DNA of 64,000 nt from the NCBI GenBank assembly GCA_047621305.1, contig JBLHNB010000010.1, forward strand, positions 1-64,000, read 5' to 3'. The stretch is from Colwellia_A sp047621305. GTDB taxonomy: Bacteria > Pseudomonadota > Gammaproteobacteria > Enterobacterales > Alteromonadaceae. Positions 17,342 through 26,256 of this stretch are shown piece by piece. A program made the position numbers and the translations under genes. Position 1 is the stretch's first letter; each line of letters starts with the position of its first letter. The notes below the pieces were generated by a model, which saw only the letters and a program-made list of their open reading frames with translations, ran no database searches and had not been told where the DNA came from.

Positions 17342-18628
17342 ATGAAAATATTACCACGTAGCGCATTCGGCCAAACAGTTCTCTTAATCGGTGTTTTATT
17401 ACTGATTAATCAGGTTGTCTCATATATTTCTATCGCGGTATATATTCTACAACCCAATTCACAGCAAATTAACCAATTATTAGCCAAACAAATTCGTGCA
17501 GTGTTTATTGATGTCGATGATCCAAAATTGCGACCAGCAATGGCAGAAGCATTTCATCGTGAAACGGGGATTGGTGTCTATCGAGAAAAAAGGGCGATGC
17601 AACTCGGTTTAGATGATGCGATTCAATATCCGTTTAAGTCAAACGAAATGTCAATTTTACTGGGTGGACCTGCAGAAGTGAGAATTTCTCAAGGTGATGA
17701 ATACCTATTTTGGATAAGACCACCTCAAGCACCAAACTGGTGGGTGAAGATCCCACTACTGGGTCTCGAAGAAGAAAATTTTTCACCCTTGGTCGTAGTC
17801 TTAATGATCTTAGGTGTTTTAAGTGTGGCCGGTGGTTGGTTATTTGTTAGACAACTCAATCGGCCATTAAAATCCCTGCAAAGTGCGGCTGAAGATGTTG
17901 GCCGTGGTGATATTCCTGAACTCTTGTTGGAGCGGGGAACAACAGAAATTGTTGCGGTAACACAAGCGTTTAATCATATGTCTAAAGGTATTATGCAGCT
18001 TGAGGAAGATCGAAATTTACTGATGGCGGGCATTTCTCACGACCTAAGAACACCGCTAACCAGAATACGTTTAGCCACTGAAATGATGTCACAAGAAGAT
18101 GAGTTTCTCAAAGAAGGGATTGAAAGTGATATAGATGATATGAATAATATCATTGATCAATTCATTGATTATATTCGCCACGACAGTAAAGATAAAACGG
18201 AACTGGGTGACTTAAATACTTTGCTGCAAGAAGTATTACAAACTGAAACACCCACAGGTAGAAATATAGATTATGTTAGTGAACAAATACCTGAGATCCC
18301 ACTTCGGTATGTAGCGATGAAACGTGTTGCAGCAAACTTAATACAAAATGCCTTACGCTATAGTGAAGGGAATATTAGTGTGCACGCTGGAGTTGATAAA
18401 AAAGTTGCTTTTTTCACTGTTACCGATGAAGGACCAGGGATCCCTGAAGCCGATATGGAACGTTTATTCCAGCCTTTTACGCAAGGGGATAAAGCCAGAG
18501 GCGGAGAAGGTAGTGGTTTAGGTTTAGCGATTATTAAACGTATTGTTGATAGCCATGGCGGGCGAGTTGTTTTAGTCAACAGGAGTGAAGGCGGTTTGCA
18601 GGCAAAAGTTATCTTACCTTTGTCATAA
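17342..18628 (+). CDS. envZ: Osmolarity sensor histidine kinase EnvZ
   Basis: The 428-residue membrane kinase has a first membrane helix at about residues 12-35, a periplasmic loop, a second helix at about residues 148-168, a HAMP domain beginning RQLNRPLKSLQ, the H box ISHDLRTPLTRIRLATEM with H233, and a HATPase domain with NLIQNALRYS, DEGPGIP and GSGLGLAI. It phosphorylates and dephosphorylates OmpR. The periplasmic loop is of the medium size normal for EnvZ. A strong terminator follows. Confidence 0.92.
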   Translation: MKILPRSAFGQTVLLIGVLLLINQVVSYISIAVYILQPNSQQINQLLAKQIRAVFIDVDDPKLRPAMAEAFHRETGIGVYREKRAMQLGLDDAIQYPFKSNEMSILLGGPAEVRISQGDEYLFWIRPPQAPNWWVKIPLLGLEEENFSPLVVVLMILGVLSVAGGWLFVRQLNRPLKSLQSAAEDVGRGDIPELLLERGTTEIVAVTQAFNHMSKGIMQLEEDRNLLMAGISHDLRTPLTRIRLATEMMSQEDEFLKEGIESDIDDMNNIIDQFIDYIRHDSKDKTELGDLNTLLQEVLQTETPTGRNIDYVSEQIPEIPLRYVAMKRVAANLIQNALRYSEGNISVHAGVDKKVAFFTVTDEGPGIPEADMERLFQPFTQGDKARGGEGSGLGLAIIKRIVDSHGGRVVLVNRSEGGLQAKVILPLS

Positions 18629-18660
18629 TTTTACTATCAACTATCAACTATCAAAAAATT

Positions 18661-18686
18661 AAAAAACCGCAAAATGCGGTTTTTTT
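18661..18686 (+). terminator. Bidirectional rho-independent terminator between envZ and pckA
   Basis: AAAAAACCGC (18661-18670) and GCGGTTTTTT (18676-18685) form a 10-bp stem with a five-base loop; A and T tracts on both sides let it work for the convergent envZ and pckA transcripts. Confidence 0.9.
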
Positions 18687-18770
18687 CAGGACAAATAGTG
18701 GACGTTAACTATGAGATAACAGTCAAGCACTTGCGTTCACACAAGTACTTTTATTTGCTATAACTATGTT

Positions 18771-20381
18771 CTATAACTGAGGCCCAGCAGCAACTAACGA
18801 CTTACCGTTGTCAGTATCAGTAAACTTATCAAAATTATTAACAAAACGTTTTGCTAAATCAACCGCTTTGTTATGCCATTCTGTCGGGTCACCGTAGGTA
18901 TTTCTTGGGTCTAAGATATCACCCTCAACACCAGCAATTGCATTAGGCACTTCCAAGTTAAACATTGGAATAACACTTGTTTCAGTGTGATCGATTGAAC
19001 CGTCTAAAATCGCATCGATAATAGCACGAGTTGCTTTTATCGAAATACGTTTTCCTGTACCGTTCCAGCCTGTATTTACCAGATAAGCTTCAGCACCAGC
19101 GGCTTGCATACGTTTTTGTAATACTTCAGCGTACTGCGTTGGGTGCAAACTTAAGAATGCAGCACCAAAACAGCTAGAAAAAGTAGGTGTAGGCTCCGTG
19201 ATACCGCGTTCAGTACCTGCTAATTTAGCGGTAAAACCTGACAGAAAATAGTATTCAGTTTGTGCTGGTGTTAATTTTGCTACTGGTGGTAATACACCAA
19301 ATGCATCAGCCGTTAAGAAAATCACTTTCTTAGCATGACCTGCACGTGATATGGGTTTAACGATGTTATCTATGTGATTAATAGGGTAAGAAACACGGGT
19401 GTTTTCTGTTTTTGAGTTATCGTCAAAATCAATTTTACCATCAGCATCAACCGTCACGTTTTCTAATAAAGCATCGCGACGGATTGCATTGTAAATGTCT
19501 GGTTCGTTTTCTTTGCTCAGGTTAATGGTTTTGGCGTAACATCCGCCTTCAAAGTTAAAGACACCATTATCATCCCAACCGTGCTCATCATCACCGATAA
19601 GTTGACGTTTTGGATCCGTTGAAAGTGTTGTTTTACCTGTACCTGACAAGCCAAAGAAAATAGCGGTATCGCCGTCTTCACCAACGTTTGCACTACAGTG
19701 CATTGATGCGATGCCTTGTAACGGAAGGTAGTAGTTCATCATAGAGAACATACCTTTTTTCATTTCACCGCCGTACCAAGTACCACCAATTAATTGTACT
19801 TTTTCAGTTAAATTAAAGGCCACAAAATTCTCTGAATTAAGACCTTGTTCTTGCCATTTATCGTTTACCGTTTTAGCGCCGTTCATTACGATAAAATCTG
19901 GTTCGTAATTCTTTAACTCTGCTTCGCTTGGGCGAATGAACATATTTTTAACAAAATGAGCTTGCCATGCTACCTCAGTAATAAAACGTACTTTAAGACG
20001 AGTATCATCATTAGCACCACAATAAGTATCAACTACAAATAAACGCTTACCTGATAATTGTGTCGTCACCAAACCTTTTAAATGATCCCAAGTGTTTTGA
20101 GTCATAGGTTTATTATCGTTTTTACCTTGGTCAGACCACCAAACAGTATCGCGAGACACGTCATCGCGAACGATATATTTATCTTTGGGAGAACGGCCAG
20201 TAAATATACCCGTATCAACATTGACTGCACCCAGTTCAGTTACTACTCCGCAATCAAAGCCTTCAAGCTCTGCTTTTGTTTCTTCTGCAAAGAGTAATTC
20301 GTAAGATGGATTGTAAACAATTTCTACTGCGTTATTAATGCCGTATTGTGACAGATCAATTGAGTGTTCCAATGTGGTCAT
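18771..20381 (-). CDS. pckA: Phosphoenolpyruvate carboxykinase (ATP)
   Basis: This 536-residue cytoplasmic enzyme converts oxaloacetate and ATP to phosphoenolpyruvate, CO2 and ADP, the first committed step of gluconeogenesis. It shows the substrate site TGRSPKDKY (residues 61-69), the kinase-1a P-loop FFGLSGTGKTTLS (residues 242-254) and the metal-binding LIGDDEHGW (residues 261-269). Length is normal. The upstream region carries a CRP-like site and two perfect inverted repeats, which fits carbon-dependent control. Confidence 0.96.
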   Translation of the reverse strand: MTTLEHSIDLSQYGINNAVEIVYNPSYELLFAEETKAELEGFDCGVVTELGAVNVDTGIFTGRSPKDKYIVRDDVSRDTVWWSDQGKNDNKPMTQNTWDHLKGLVTTQLSGKRLFVVDTYCGANDDTRLKVRFITEVAWQAHFVKNMFIRPSEAELKNYEPDFIVMNGAKTVNDKWQEQGLNSENFVAFNLTEKVQLIGGTWYGGEMKKGMFSMMNYYLPLQGIASMHCSANVGEDGDTAIFFGLSGTGKTTLSTDPKRQLIGDDEHGWDDNGVFNFEGGCYAKTINLSKENEPDIYNAIRRDALLENVTVDADGKIDFDDNSKTENTRVSYPINHIDNIVKPISRAGHAKKVIFLTADAFGVLPPVAKLTPAQTEYYFLSGFTAKLAGTERGITEPTPTFSSCFGAAFLSLHPTQYAEVLQKRMQAAGAEAYLVNTGWNGTGKRISIKATRAIIDAILDGSIDHTETSVIPMFNLEVPNAIAGVEGDILDPRNTYGDPTEWHNKAVDLAKRFVNNFDKFTDTDNGKSLVAAGPQL

Positions 20382-20795
20382 AGCAAATGCTCTCCTGAGG
20401 TATGACAGGTTAAAATAAAATGGGTGCTTAGTTATGGCGCCATTCTAGGCGAATATTAACTAAAACGAAAGTAAAATTTCTTTCGTTGTGAAAGTTTTCA
20501 TAGCGAATTTCATCAATGACAAGGTTGTCATTAAAGGGTTGAATAAAGGAATAGGGATAAATTGATTTTTTGTTTATTAAGTATTAAATATTAATAACAA
20601 TAAATCAAAGTGTTAGAGAGTAACGTATATAGGGAAGGTTACTGTGATTTACCAACAAGTAACAGGCTAAATAACCTAGACCCATACGGAATAATTTATA
20701 CACTAATCAACCCGTGTAAAATACATAGGTCTATCGTTATGCTATCGAAACTTAATCGAGCAGAACTATTTTTTGAGGTTAACGTCGGGGCGAGA
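20382..20795 (-). promoter_or_regulatory. pckA upstream region with inverted repeats
   Basis: This 414-bp gap has no convincing gene. AACGAAAG (20464-20471) pairs with CTTTCGTT (20480-20487), and AATGACAA (20515-20522) pairs with TTGTCATT (20525-20532). Both lie upstream of pckA and next to a CRP-like site. The rest, toward the end of the PBP1a gene, shows nothing I can name. Confidence 0.45.
20487..20502 (-). promoter_or_regulatory. CRP-like site upstream of pckA
   Basis: TGTGAAAGTTTTCATA matches TGTGA-N6-TCACA at nine of ten conserved bases and lies about 106 bp upstream of the pckA start. CRP control of pckA is known in enteric bacteria; here it is a sequence match only. Confidence 0.4.
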
Positions 20796-23408
20796 TTAAA
20801 ATATATCTTCTACTATCGTTTCTTCGCCATCGAGAATATCGCCGCTGTTATCTTGTGTCACATACTCAGTAGGAGCGGTATCCACAGTAAAATATTCAAA
20901 TTGGCTAGTTTTATCCGTTTTATTGGTAAGTTTCCCCGTTTTTTTATCAATACGCACTGATAAAAGCCCGTAAGGTTGCTTAAAGGGCTCAACGGGGTAA
21001 CCTTTTAATGCTTCTTTCATAAAATCAATCCAAGCCGGTTGCGCTGTTTTTGCACCGGCTTCACCGCCCTTAGTTTGGTCTTTACCTAAATTAGTATTGG
21101 ACGTTGTTCTACCCAGTTCTCTGCCGGGGTTATCAAAGCCAATCCAAGTGGTGGTCACTAATCGGCGACTAAACCCTGAAAACCATGCATCTTTTACATC
21201 GTTAGTTGTCCCTGTTTTTCCGGCTATATCTCTGCGTTCTAAAGTCCTTGCTCTATAGCCAGTACCTTGCCAATAAGGTTTAAATCGCCAGTCAGCTCCC
21301 CAAATAACCGAGTTCATTGCTTGCGTGATCAAAAATGCATTCTGTGGGCTGATTACGCGTTCTGCTTTGTTTACTTTTATTGTGTCATAAACAACATTGT
21401 CGGTTAGCTCTAAGGATGTTTGAACGGTTAATGGAGAAATGTTTTGTTGGATGATTTCATTACAATCATCACAAGCTATTTTTGGATTTTCGGTAAAAAT
21501 TGTTTTACCGAATGAATCTTCTACTCTTTCAATTAAAAAAGGCGTAATTAAGAAACCGCCATTAGCAAACGTGGCGTAACCGGTTGCAACTTCAAGCGGT
21601 GTTAATGACGCAGAACCTAAGGCGAGGGATTCATTTTTTGGCAGTTCATTAGGTGCAAAACCAAACTTAGCTAAATGATCAATAATTTTACTTAAGCCTA
21701 CTTCTCTAAATAACCTAACTGCAATAACATTCTTTGATTGGGCAAGTGCTAAGCGTACTCGTATTGGACCCGAATATACTGGCGGTGAATTTTTAGGACG
21801 CCATATAACACCTGTTGTTTTATCCAATTGATCAATGGGAGCATCATTAACTAACGATGCTAACGTATAACCATTATCAAGTGCTGCAGAATAGACAAAG
21901 GGTTTAATATTAGAACCGACTTGTCGTTTGGCTTGAGTCACTCGGTTAAACTGACTTTGTTGGAAACTAAAACCACCAACTGCGGCCTTAATGGCACCAT
22001 TATCGCTTGATAAAGAAACTAACGATGAACTGACTTGTGGTAACTGGCTTAAACGATATTCGTTATTGGCGTAAGTGACTAAAATTACATCACCATAAGT
22101 TACTATCTCATGCGCTATTTTAGGAGCCGCTCCTTGCTTTTTATCATGAATAAATTCGCGTGCCCATGATAAGCCAGTCCAAGGAATACTCGCTTCAATA
22201 TTATTTTGTAATTGAATCGAAACAGTATGCTCTGTTACATGTGTAACAACCGCGACTTGTAAGTGTTGATAGGTTGTTGTTTGAGCTAAGGCTTGAGTAA
22301 TTTCTTCTTGGGTGAGTGCGGTGCTAGGGTCAATATCTTTTATAATAACTGTTTGTGGATCAAATGTTAATTCAGGACGCAGTTGTTTTACTGGTCCACG
22401 ATAACCATGTCTTTGATCATAGGCAATTAAATTTGCATATACTGCTTTTTGCGCGGCGAGTTGTAAATCAGCTGATACCGTGGTGTAGACATTATAACCA
22501 CCGGTATAAGCTTGTTCTTTACCGTAGCGCGAGATCATTTCTTGATGCGCCATTTCTGCAATATAAGGGGCGCTTAATTCTATTTCAGCACCATGTTGCT
22601 TACCAGTGATCGGGGCGTTATTGGCTTCTTCAAATTCTTGCGAGGTAATATAGCCAGTGACAAACATCCGTTGTAAAACCACAGACCTTCGCGCTTTAGC
22701 ACGTTTAGGTGAACGTATTGGGTTTAATGTTGATGGTGCTTTAGGCAAGCCGGCTAACACTGCGACTTGGGCAAGCGTTAATTCTTTTACGTTTTTTCCA
22801 TAATATACTTGTGCTGCCGCGCCAAATCCAAATGAGCGATACCCTAGCGGTATCTTATTCATATATAGACTGAGAATTTCATCTTTAGTGAGCAAGCTTT
22901 CAATGTGAAAAGAGAGGAATACTTCTTTAATTTTACGAGTGTAAGTGACTTCTGAGCTTAAGAAAAAATTTCGTGCAACTTGTTGAGTGATGGTACTAGC
23001 GCCACCTTTACTTTTACCGATGAGTTTTGCAAATACAGCACGAGCTATCCCAATAGGGTCAATACCAAAATGTTGATAAAAGCGATTGTCTTCTGTTGCC
23101 AAAATAGCATTAATTAATGATTTAGGCATTTCATCTAACGCTAAAGGAATACGTTTTTTCTCGCCAAATTGCGAGATCAGTTTTCCTTCGGTGCTATATA
23201 TTTTCATTGGTGTCTGCCATTGGATGTCTTTTAAAACAACAACACTGGGCAGCTCACTGCGCATAGCAATATATAATCCGGCTAGTGCTATCAGGGCTAT
23301 AAACATCATACTGAAGCCTACTTTAAGTAGGCGCTTTAATGAAAACACAAAAAAAACTCGATAAATTTTAAAATCGTCTAATATTACTAGTATATCCCGT
23401 AAAAGCAT
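20796..23408 (-). CDS. mrcA: Penicillin-binding protein 1A (class A, bifunctional)
   Basis: The 870-residue protein has an N-terminal membrane anchor (about residues 30-49), a GT51 glycosyltransferase domain with ATEDNRFYQHFGIDP and TITQQVARNFFL, an OB-like insert, and a transpeptidase domain with the SxxK motif in GSNIKPFVYS, SKN in AQSKNVIAV, and KTGTT. It polymerises and crosslinks peptidoglycan in the periplasm. The first ATG has no clear ribosome binding site, so the true start may be one of the later codons (V21 or M34/M35). It is divergent from pilM, the common arrangement in gammaproteobacteria. Confidence 0.93.
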   Translation of the reverse strand: MLLRDILVILDDFKIYRVFFVFSLKRLLKVGFSMMFIALIALAGLYIAMRSELPSVVVLKDIQWQTPMKIYSTEGKLISQFGEKKRIPLALDEMPKSLINAILATEDNRFYQHFGIDPIGIARAVFAKLIGKSKGGASTITQQVARNFFLSSEVTYTRKIKEVFLSFHIESLLTKDEILSLYMNKIPLGYRSFGFGAAAQVYYGKNVKELTLAQVAVLAGLPKAPSTLNPIRSPKRAKARRSVVLQRMFVTGYITSQEFEEANNAPITGKQHGAEIELSAPYIAEMAHQEMISRYGKEQAYTGGYNVYTTVSADLQLAAQKAVYANLIAYDQRHGYRGPVKQLRPELTFDPQTVIIKDIDPSTALTQEEITQALAQTTTYQHLQVAVVTHVTEHTVSIQLQNNIEASIPWTGLSWAREFIHDKKQGAAPKIAHEIVTYGDVILVTYANNEYRLSQLPQVSSSLVSLSSDNGAIKAAVGGFSFQQSQFNRVTQAKRQVGSNIKPFVYSAALDNGYTLASLVNDAPIDQLDKTTGVIWRPKNSPPVYSGPIRVRLALAQSKNVIAVRLFREVGLSKIIDHLAKFGFAPNELPKNESLALGSASLTPLEVATGYATFANGGFLITPFLIERVEDSFGKTIFTENPKIACDDCNEIIQQNISPLTVQTSLELTDNVVYDTIKVNKAERVISPQNAFLITQAMNSVIWGADWRFKPYWQGTGYRARTLERRDIAGKTGTTNDVKDAWFSGFSRRLVTTTWIGFDNPGRELGRTTSNTNLGKDQTKGGEAGAKTAQPAWIDFMKEALKGYPVEPFKQPYGLLSVRIDKKTGKLTNKTDKTSQFEYFTVDTAPTEYVTQDNSGDILDGEETIVEDIF

Positions 23409-23475
23409 GTAATAAATGTATTTATGTTAAATTTGTAACTATTATCTCTATAATAAAATTATCTCATAGGATTTT

Positions 23476-24555
23476 ATGTTAAGCAGTCTGTGGAAAAAGA
23501 AAGCCTCTTTAATTATTGGGATCGATATTGGTTCGCATAGTATTAAAGCCGTTTTGTTACACCAAAAAAATGAAGGCTACGTGCTTGAAGCGCTTGTTGA
23601 AGAAACTATGCCTAGAGGTGCTATCGTCGACCGTGAAATTCAAGACATTGAAGCGGTTGGCAAAGTCATTGCAAAATTGCGAAAAAAAATCCCCTCAGCA
23701 GTCACAGATGCAGCCGTTGCGGTATCTGGACAAACCGTCATTACCAAAATTATCTATATGGACGTTGCCTTAACCGAACAGGAACTTGCTAGTCAAATTG
23801 AAATAGAAGCTGACAGTTTGATCCCATACCCTCTTGACGAAGTCAGTCTTGATTTTGAATCGTTAGATGTCAATGAGTCAGACCCAACTAAAATAAACGT
23901 ATTATTAAGTGCCGCACGAACAGAATCAGTAGAAGCGCGAGTTTCTGCATTAGAGCAGGGCGGTTTCAATACGAAAGTGGTTGATGTAGAGTCTTATGCC
24001 GTTAGTCGACCGTTTGACCTTGTTTTATCATTATTACCTGATGATGCAGGTGATAAGATTGTTGCGACAGTTGATATTGGCGCAGTGATGACGCTATTCT
24101 CCGTAACAGACTCAGGAGAGCATATTTACAGTAGAGATCAAATCTTTGGTAGTGAACAATATACACGTTCAATTGTTTCTTACTATAACAAAACTTTCGA
24201 AGAAGCAGAGCAAGCGAAAATAGACAATGACCTACCGCCCAATTATACGTTTGAGGTATTGGCGCCTTATCATACTATTTTGGTACAACAAATTCGTCGC
24301 GCCATCCAAATGTTTTTAACTTCCAGTGGTAAAAACAAAGTGGATTATATTGTCGTTTCTGGAGGAACAGCATTGGTAGAAGACGTGCAGAAATTATTAA
24401 CTGAAGAATTGGGTATTCATACTGTTATTGCGAATCCTTTTGCTAATATGGAACTGGGTAAAACGATAAATAGCGATGAAGTTGAACGTAATGCGCCTAA
24501 ATTTATGGTTGCTACAGGGTTAGCATTAAGGAGCTTTAGTTCATGGCACATATAA
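23476..24555 (+). CDS. pilM: Type IV pilus inner-membrane platform protein PilM
   Basis: PilM is an actin-like cytoplasmic ATP-binding protein that binds the N-terminus of PilN and links the pilus alignment complex to the motor. The 359-residue product has the actin-fold phosphate loop GIDIGSHSIKAV near residues 15-26, a second VDIGAVMTLF motif and the VVSGGTALV adenosine motif. The ATG has AGGA eight bases upstream. It is the first gene of pilMNOPQ and overlaps pilN by 13 bp. Confidence 0.95.
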   Translation: MLSSLWKKKASLIIGIDIGSHSIKAVLLHQKNEGYVLEALVEETMPRGAIVDREIQDIEAVGKVIAKLRKKIPSAVTDAAVAVSGQTVITKIIYMDVALTEQELASQIEIEADSLIPYPLDEVSLDFESLDVNESDPTKINVLLSAARTESVEARVSALEQGGFNTKVVDVESYAVSRPFDLVLSLLPDDAGDKIVATVDIGAVMTLFSVTDSGEHIYSRDQIFGSEQYTRSIVSYYNKTFEEAEQAKIDNDLPPNYTFEVLAPYHTILVQQIRRAIQMFLTSSGKNKVDYIVVSGGTALVEDVQKLLTEELGIHTVIANPFANMELGKTINSDEVERNAPKFMVATGLALRSFSSWHI

Positions 24556-25127
24556 ATTTACTGCCATGGCGTGCAGAAGCCGAGAAAGCAAAACAAAAAG
24601 AGTTTTTTACGCTGTTAGCCGCCGTTGCCTTAGGTGCGTTTGCGATCGTATTTATTATTAGCCAATTTTTTCAAGCACAAATTGAAGGCCAGCAAACGCG
24701 TAATCAATTTTTACAAAATGAAATTAAGGTGCTTGACATTCGTATTGGTGAGATTAAAACCCTAACGGCTAAGAAAAAGGCTCTGCAAGAAAGAACCAGC
24801 GTTGTTGTTCAGCTACAACGCAGCCGCAATGTTGGCACTCAGGTATTCGACGAATTAGCTAAAATTGTACCTAATGGTATTTATTTAACACAATTAAAAA
24901 AACAACATAACATCATCAGGCTCAATGGCAAAAGTGAATCAAATAATCATTTAGCAAATATGATCAGAGCAATAGAGCGTTCTGACTTATTAACAGAAGC
25001 AACACTGGAGTCTATTACTTCTACAGATGCAAACAGTAAATTACTGAGTGATTTCAAAATGCGCATTCGTATAAAAGGCTTAGATGCGGAACAGATAGAA
25101 GAAACCGTGAAGGATGTGAAAAAATGA
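24543..25127 (+). CDS. pilN: Type IV pilus assembly protein PilN
   Basis: The 194-residue protein starts with the INLLPWR motif (residues 4-10) that PilM binds, then has one membrane helix at about residues 23-43, a coiled coil and a periplasmic ferredoxin-like domain. It forms heterodimers with PilO. The gene overlaps pilM and overlaps pilO at an ATGA, which indicates translational coupling. Confidence 0.94.
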   Translation: MAHINLLPWRAEAEKAKQKEFFTLLAAVALGAFAIVFIISQFFQAQIEGQQTRNQFLQNEIKVLDIRIGEIKTLTAKKKALQERTSVVVQLQRSRNVGTQVFDELAKIVPNGIYLTQLKKQHNIIRLNGKSESNNHLANMIRAIERSDLLTEATLESITSTDANSKLLSDFKMRIRIKGLDAEQIEETVKDVKK

Positions 25128-25720
25128 ATGTAGATCTTTCACAATTTGATAATTTAGAGCTTGATAATGTTGCCGAATGGCCACCATTAGCTAAACTCGT
25201 ATTAACTATATTTTTGGCTATTGTCACTATGGGGCTAGGTTATGTTGTCTTAATAAGTGATAAAATAGATCTGCTCAATAGTGCCGCCATTGAAGAAACA
25301 ACCCTTAAACAAACCTATGAAGCTAAGTATCATGTGGCTGCGAATTTGGAGTTGTTTCAGGCTCAAATGGTTGAAGCGGAAGCTCTTTTTGCGAAACAAA
25401 TAAAAAGTTTACCTGAGAGTCACGAGATCCCAGGGTTACTTGATGATATTACTTTTGTTGGCACAACGAGTGGTTTGAGTTTTGTAAAATTGAACTGGCA
25501 GCCAGAAATCATACAAGAAATTTATATTGAATTGCCCATTGATATTGAGGTGATTGGTAAATATCATGATTTTGGTAGTTTTGTGAGTAAAATTGCAGGC
25601 TTACCTCGTATTGTTACGTTACACGATTTTGAAATAAACTTGTCAAAAGAGACTAATGAACAATTAAAATTAAAGCTTCAGGCAAAAACGTATCGTTACC
25701 GAGAGGCTGAAGATAAATGA
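25124..25720 (+). CDS. pilO: Type IV pilus assembly protein PilO
   Basis: The 198-residue product has a short cytoplasmic N-terminus, one membrane helix at about residues 25-46, a coiled-coil segment and a C-terminal ferredoxin-like periplasmic domain. It is the partner of PilN and binds PilP. The family is variable in sequence, so the assignment rests on topology, length and position between pilN and pilP, with ATGA overlaps on both sides. Confidence 0.93.
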   Translation: MNVDLSQFDNLELDNVAEWPPLAKLVLTIFLAIVTMGLGYVVLISDKIDLLNSAAIEETTLKQTYEAKYHVAANLELFQAQMVEAEALFAKQIKSLPESHEIPGLLDDITFVGTTSGLSFVKLNWQPEIIQEIYIELPIDIEVIGKYHDFGSFVSKIAGLPRIVTLHDFEINLSKETNEQLKLKLQAKTYRYREAEDK

Positions 25721-26256
25721 AAAAATTAGCCACTACCACTATATTAACGGTATTTTTATCAGGATGTTTTGATGATACCAGTGACATAAAAGAACATATT
25801 GCTACCGTACAAGCCAATACTAGAACCTTTATAAAACCGATAGAAGAAGTTCCTGTATTCAATCACTTTTTATATAATGCTAAATCGTTACGTAGTCCCT
25901 TTGATTTACCAAAACCAGAAGCAATCCAAGAAAAAATGCAGCAAATGTCAGGGTGTTTAAGTCCAGATCCAAGACGCAGAAAACAACCGCTTGAAAAATA
26001 TGCCGTTAGTGATTTGACTATGCGTGGCACATTAGGGGAACTTGGTGTTATTTGGGCGTTGGTTGAAGCTTCTGATAGCAGCCTTCATCGTGTTGCCATT
26101 GGTAATTATTTAGGGTTATTTAATGGTAAAGTCATTGCAGTTGATGGAAAAAATGTGAAAGTAATAGAATTAATTCCAGACGGTTCTGGTTGTTGGGCTG
26201 AACGTGAAACTAATATTGCGATAACAGAATCGAATTCAGAGGGGCAAGGGAACTAA
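25717..26256 (+). CDS. pilP: Type IV pilus lipoprotein PilP
   Basis: The 179-residue product has a lipoprotein signal with lipobox FLSGC (C17). After a disordered stretch comes the conserved beta-sandwich domain with LTMRGTLG, VHRVAIGNYLG-like HRVAIGNYLGLFNGKV and VIELIPDGSGCW. PilP joins the PilNO complex to the secretin PilQ. It overlaps pilO by four bases and pilQ by one. Confidence 0.94.
   Translation: MKKLATTTILTVFLSGCFDDTSDIKEHIATVQANTRTFIKPIEEVPVFNHFLYNAKSLRSPFDLPKPEAIQEKMQQMSGCLSPDPRRRKQPLEKYAVSDLTMRGTLGELGVIWALVEASDSSLHRVAIGNYLGLFNGKVIAVDGKNVKVIELIPDGSGCWAERETNIAITESNSEGQGN

Noticed and set aside
20610..20960. 116-codon plus-strand frame overlapping the end of the PBP1a gene
   Set aside because: Most of it is antisense to a secure gene and its start has no ribosome binding site.
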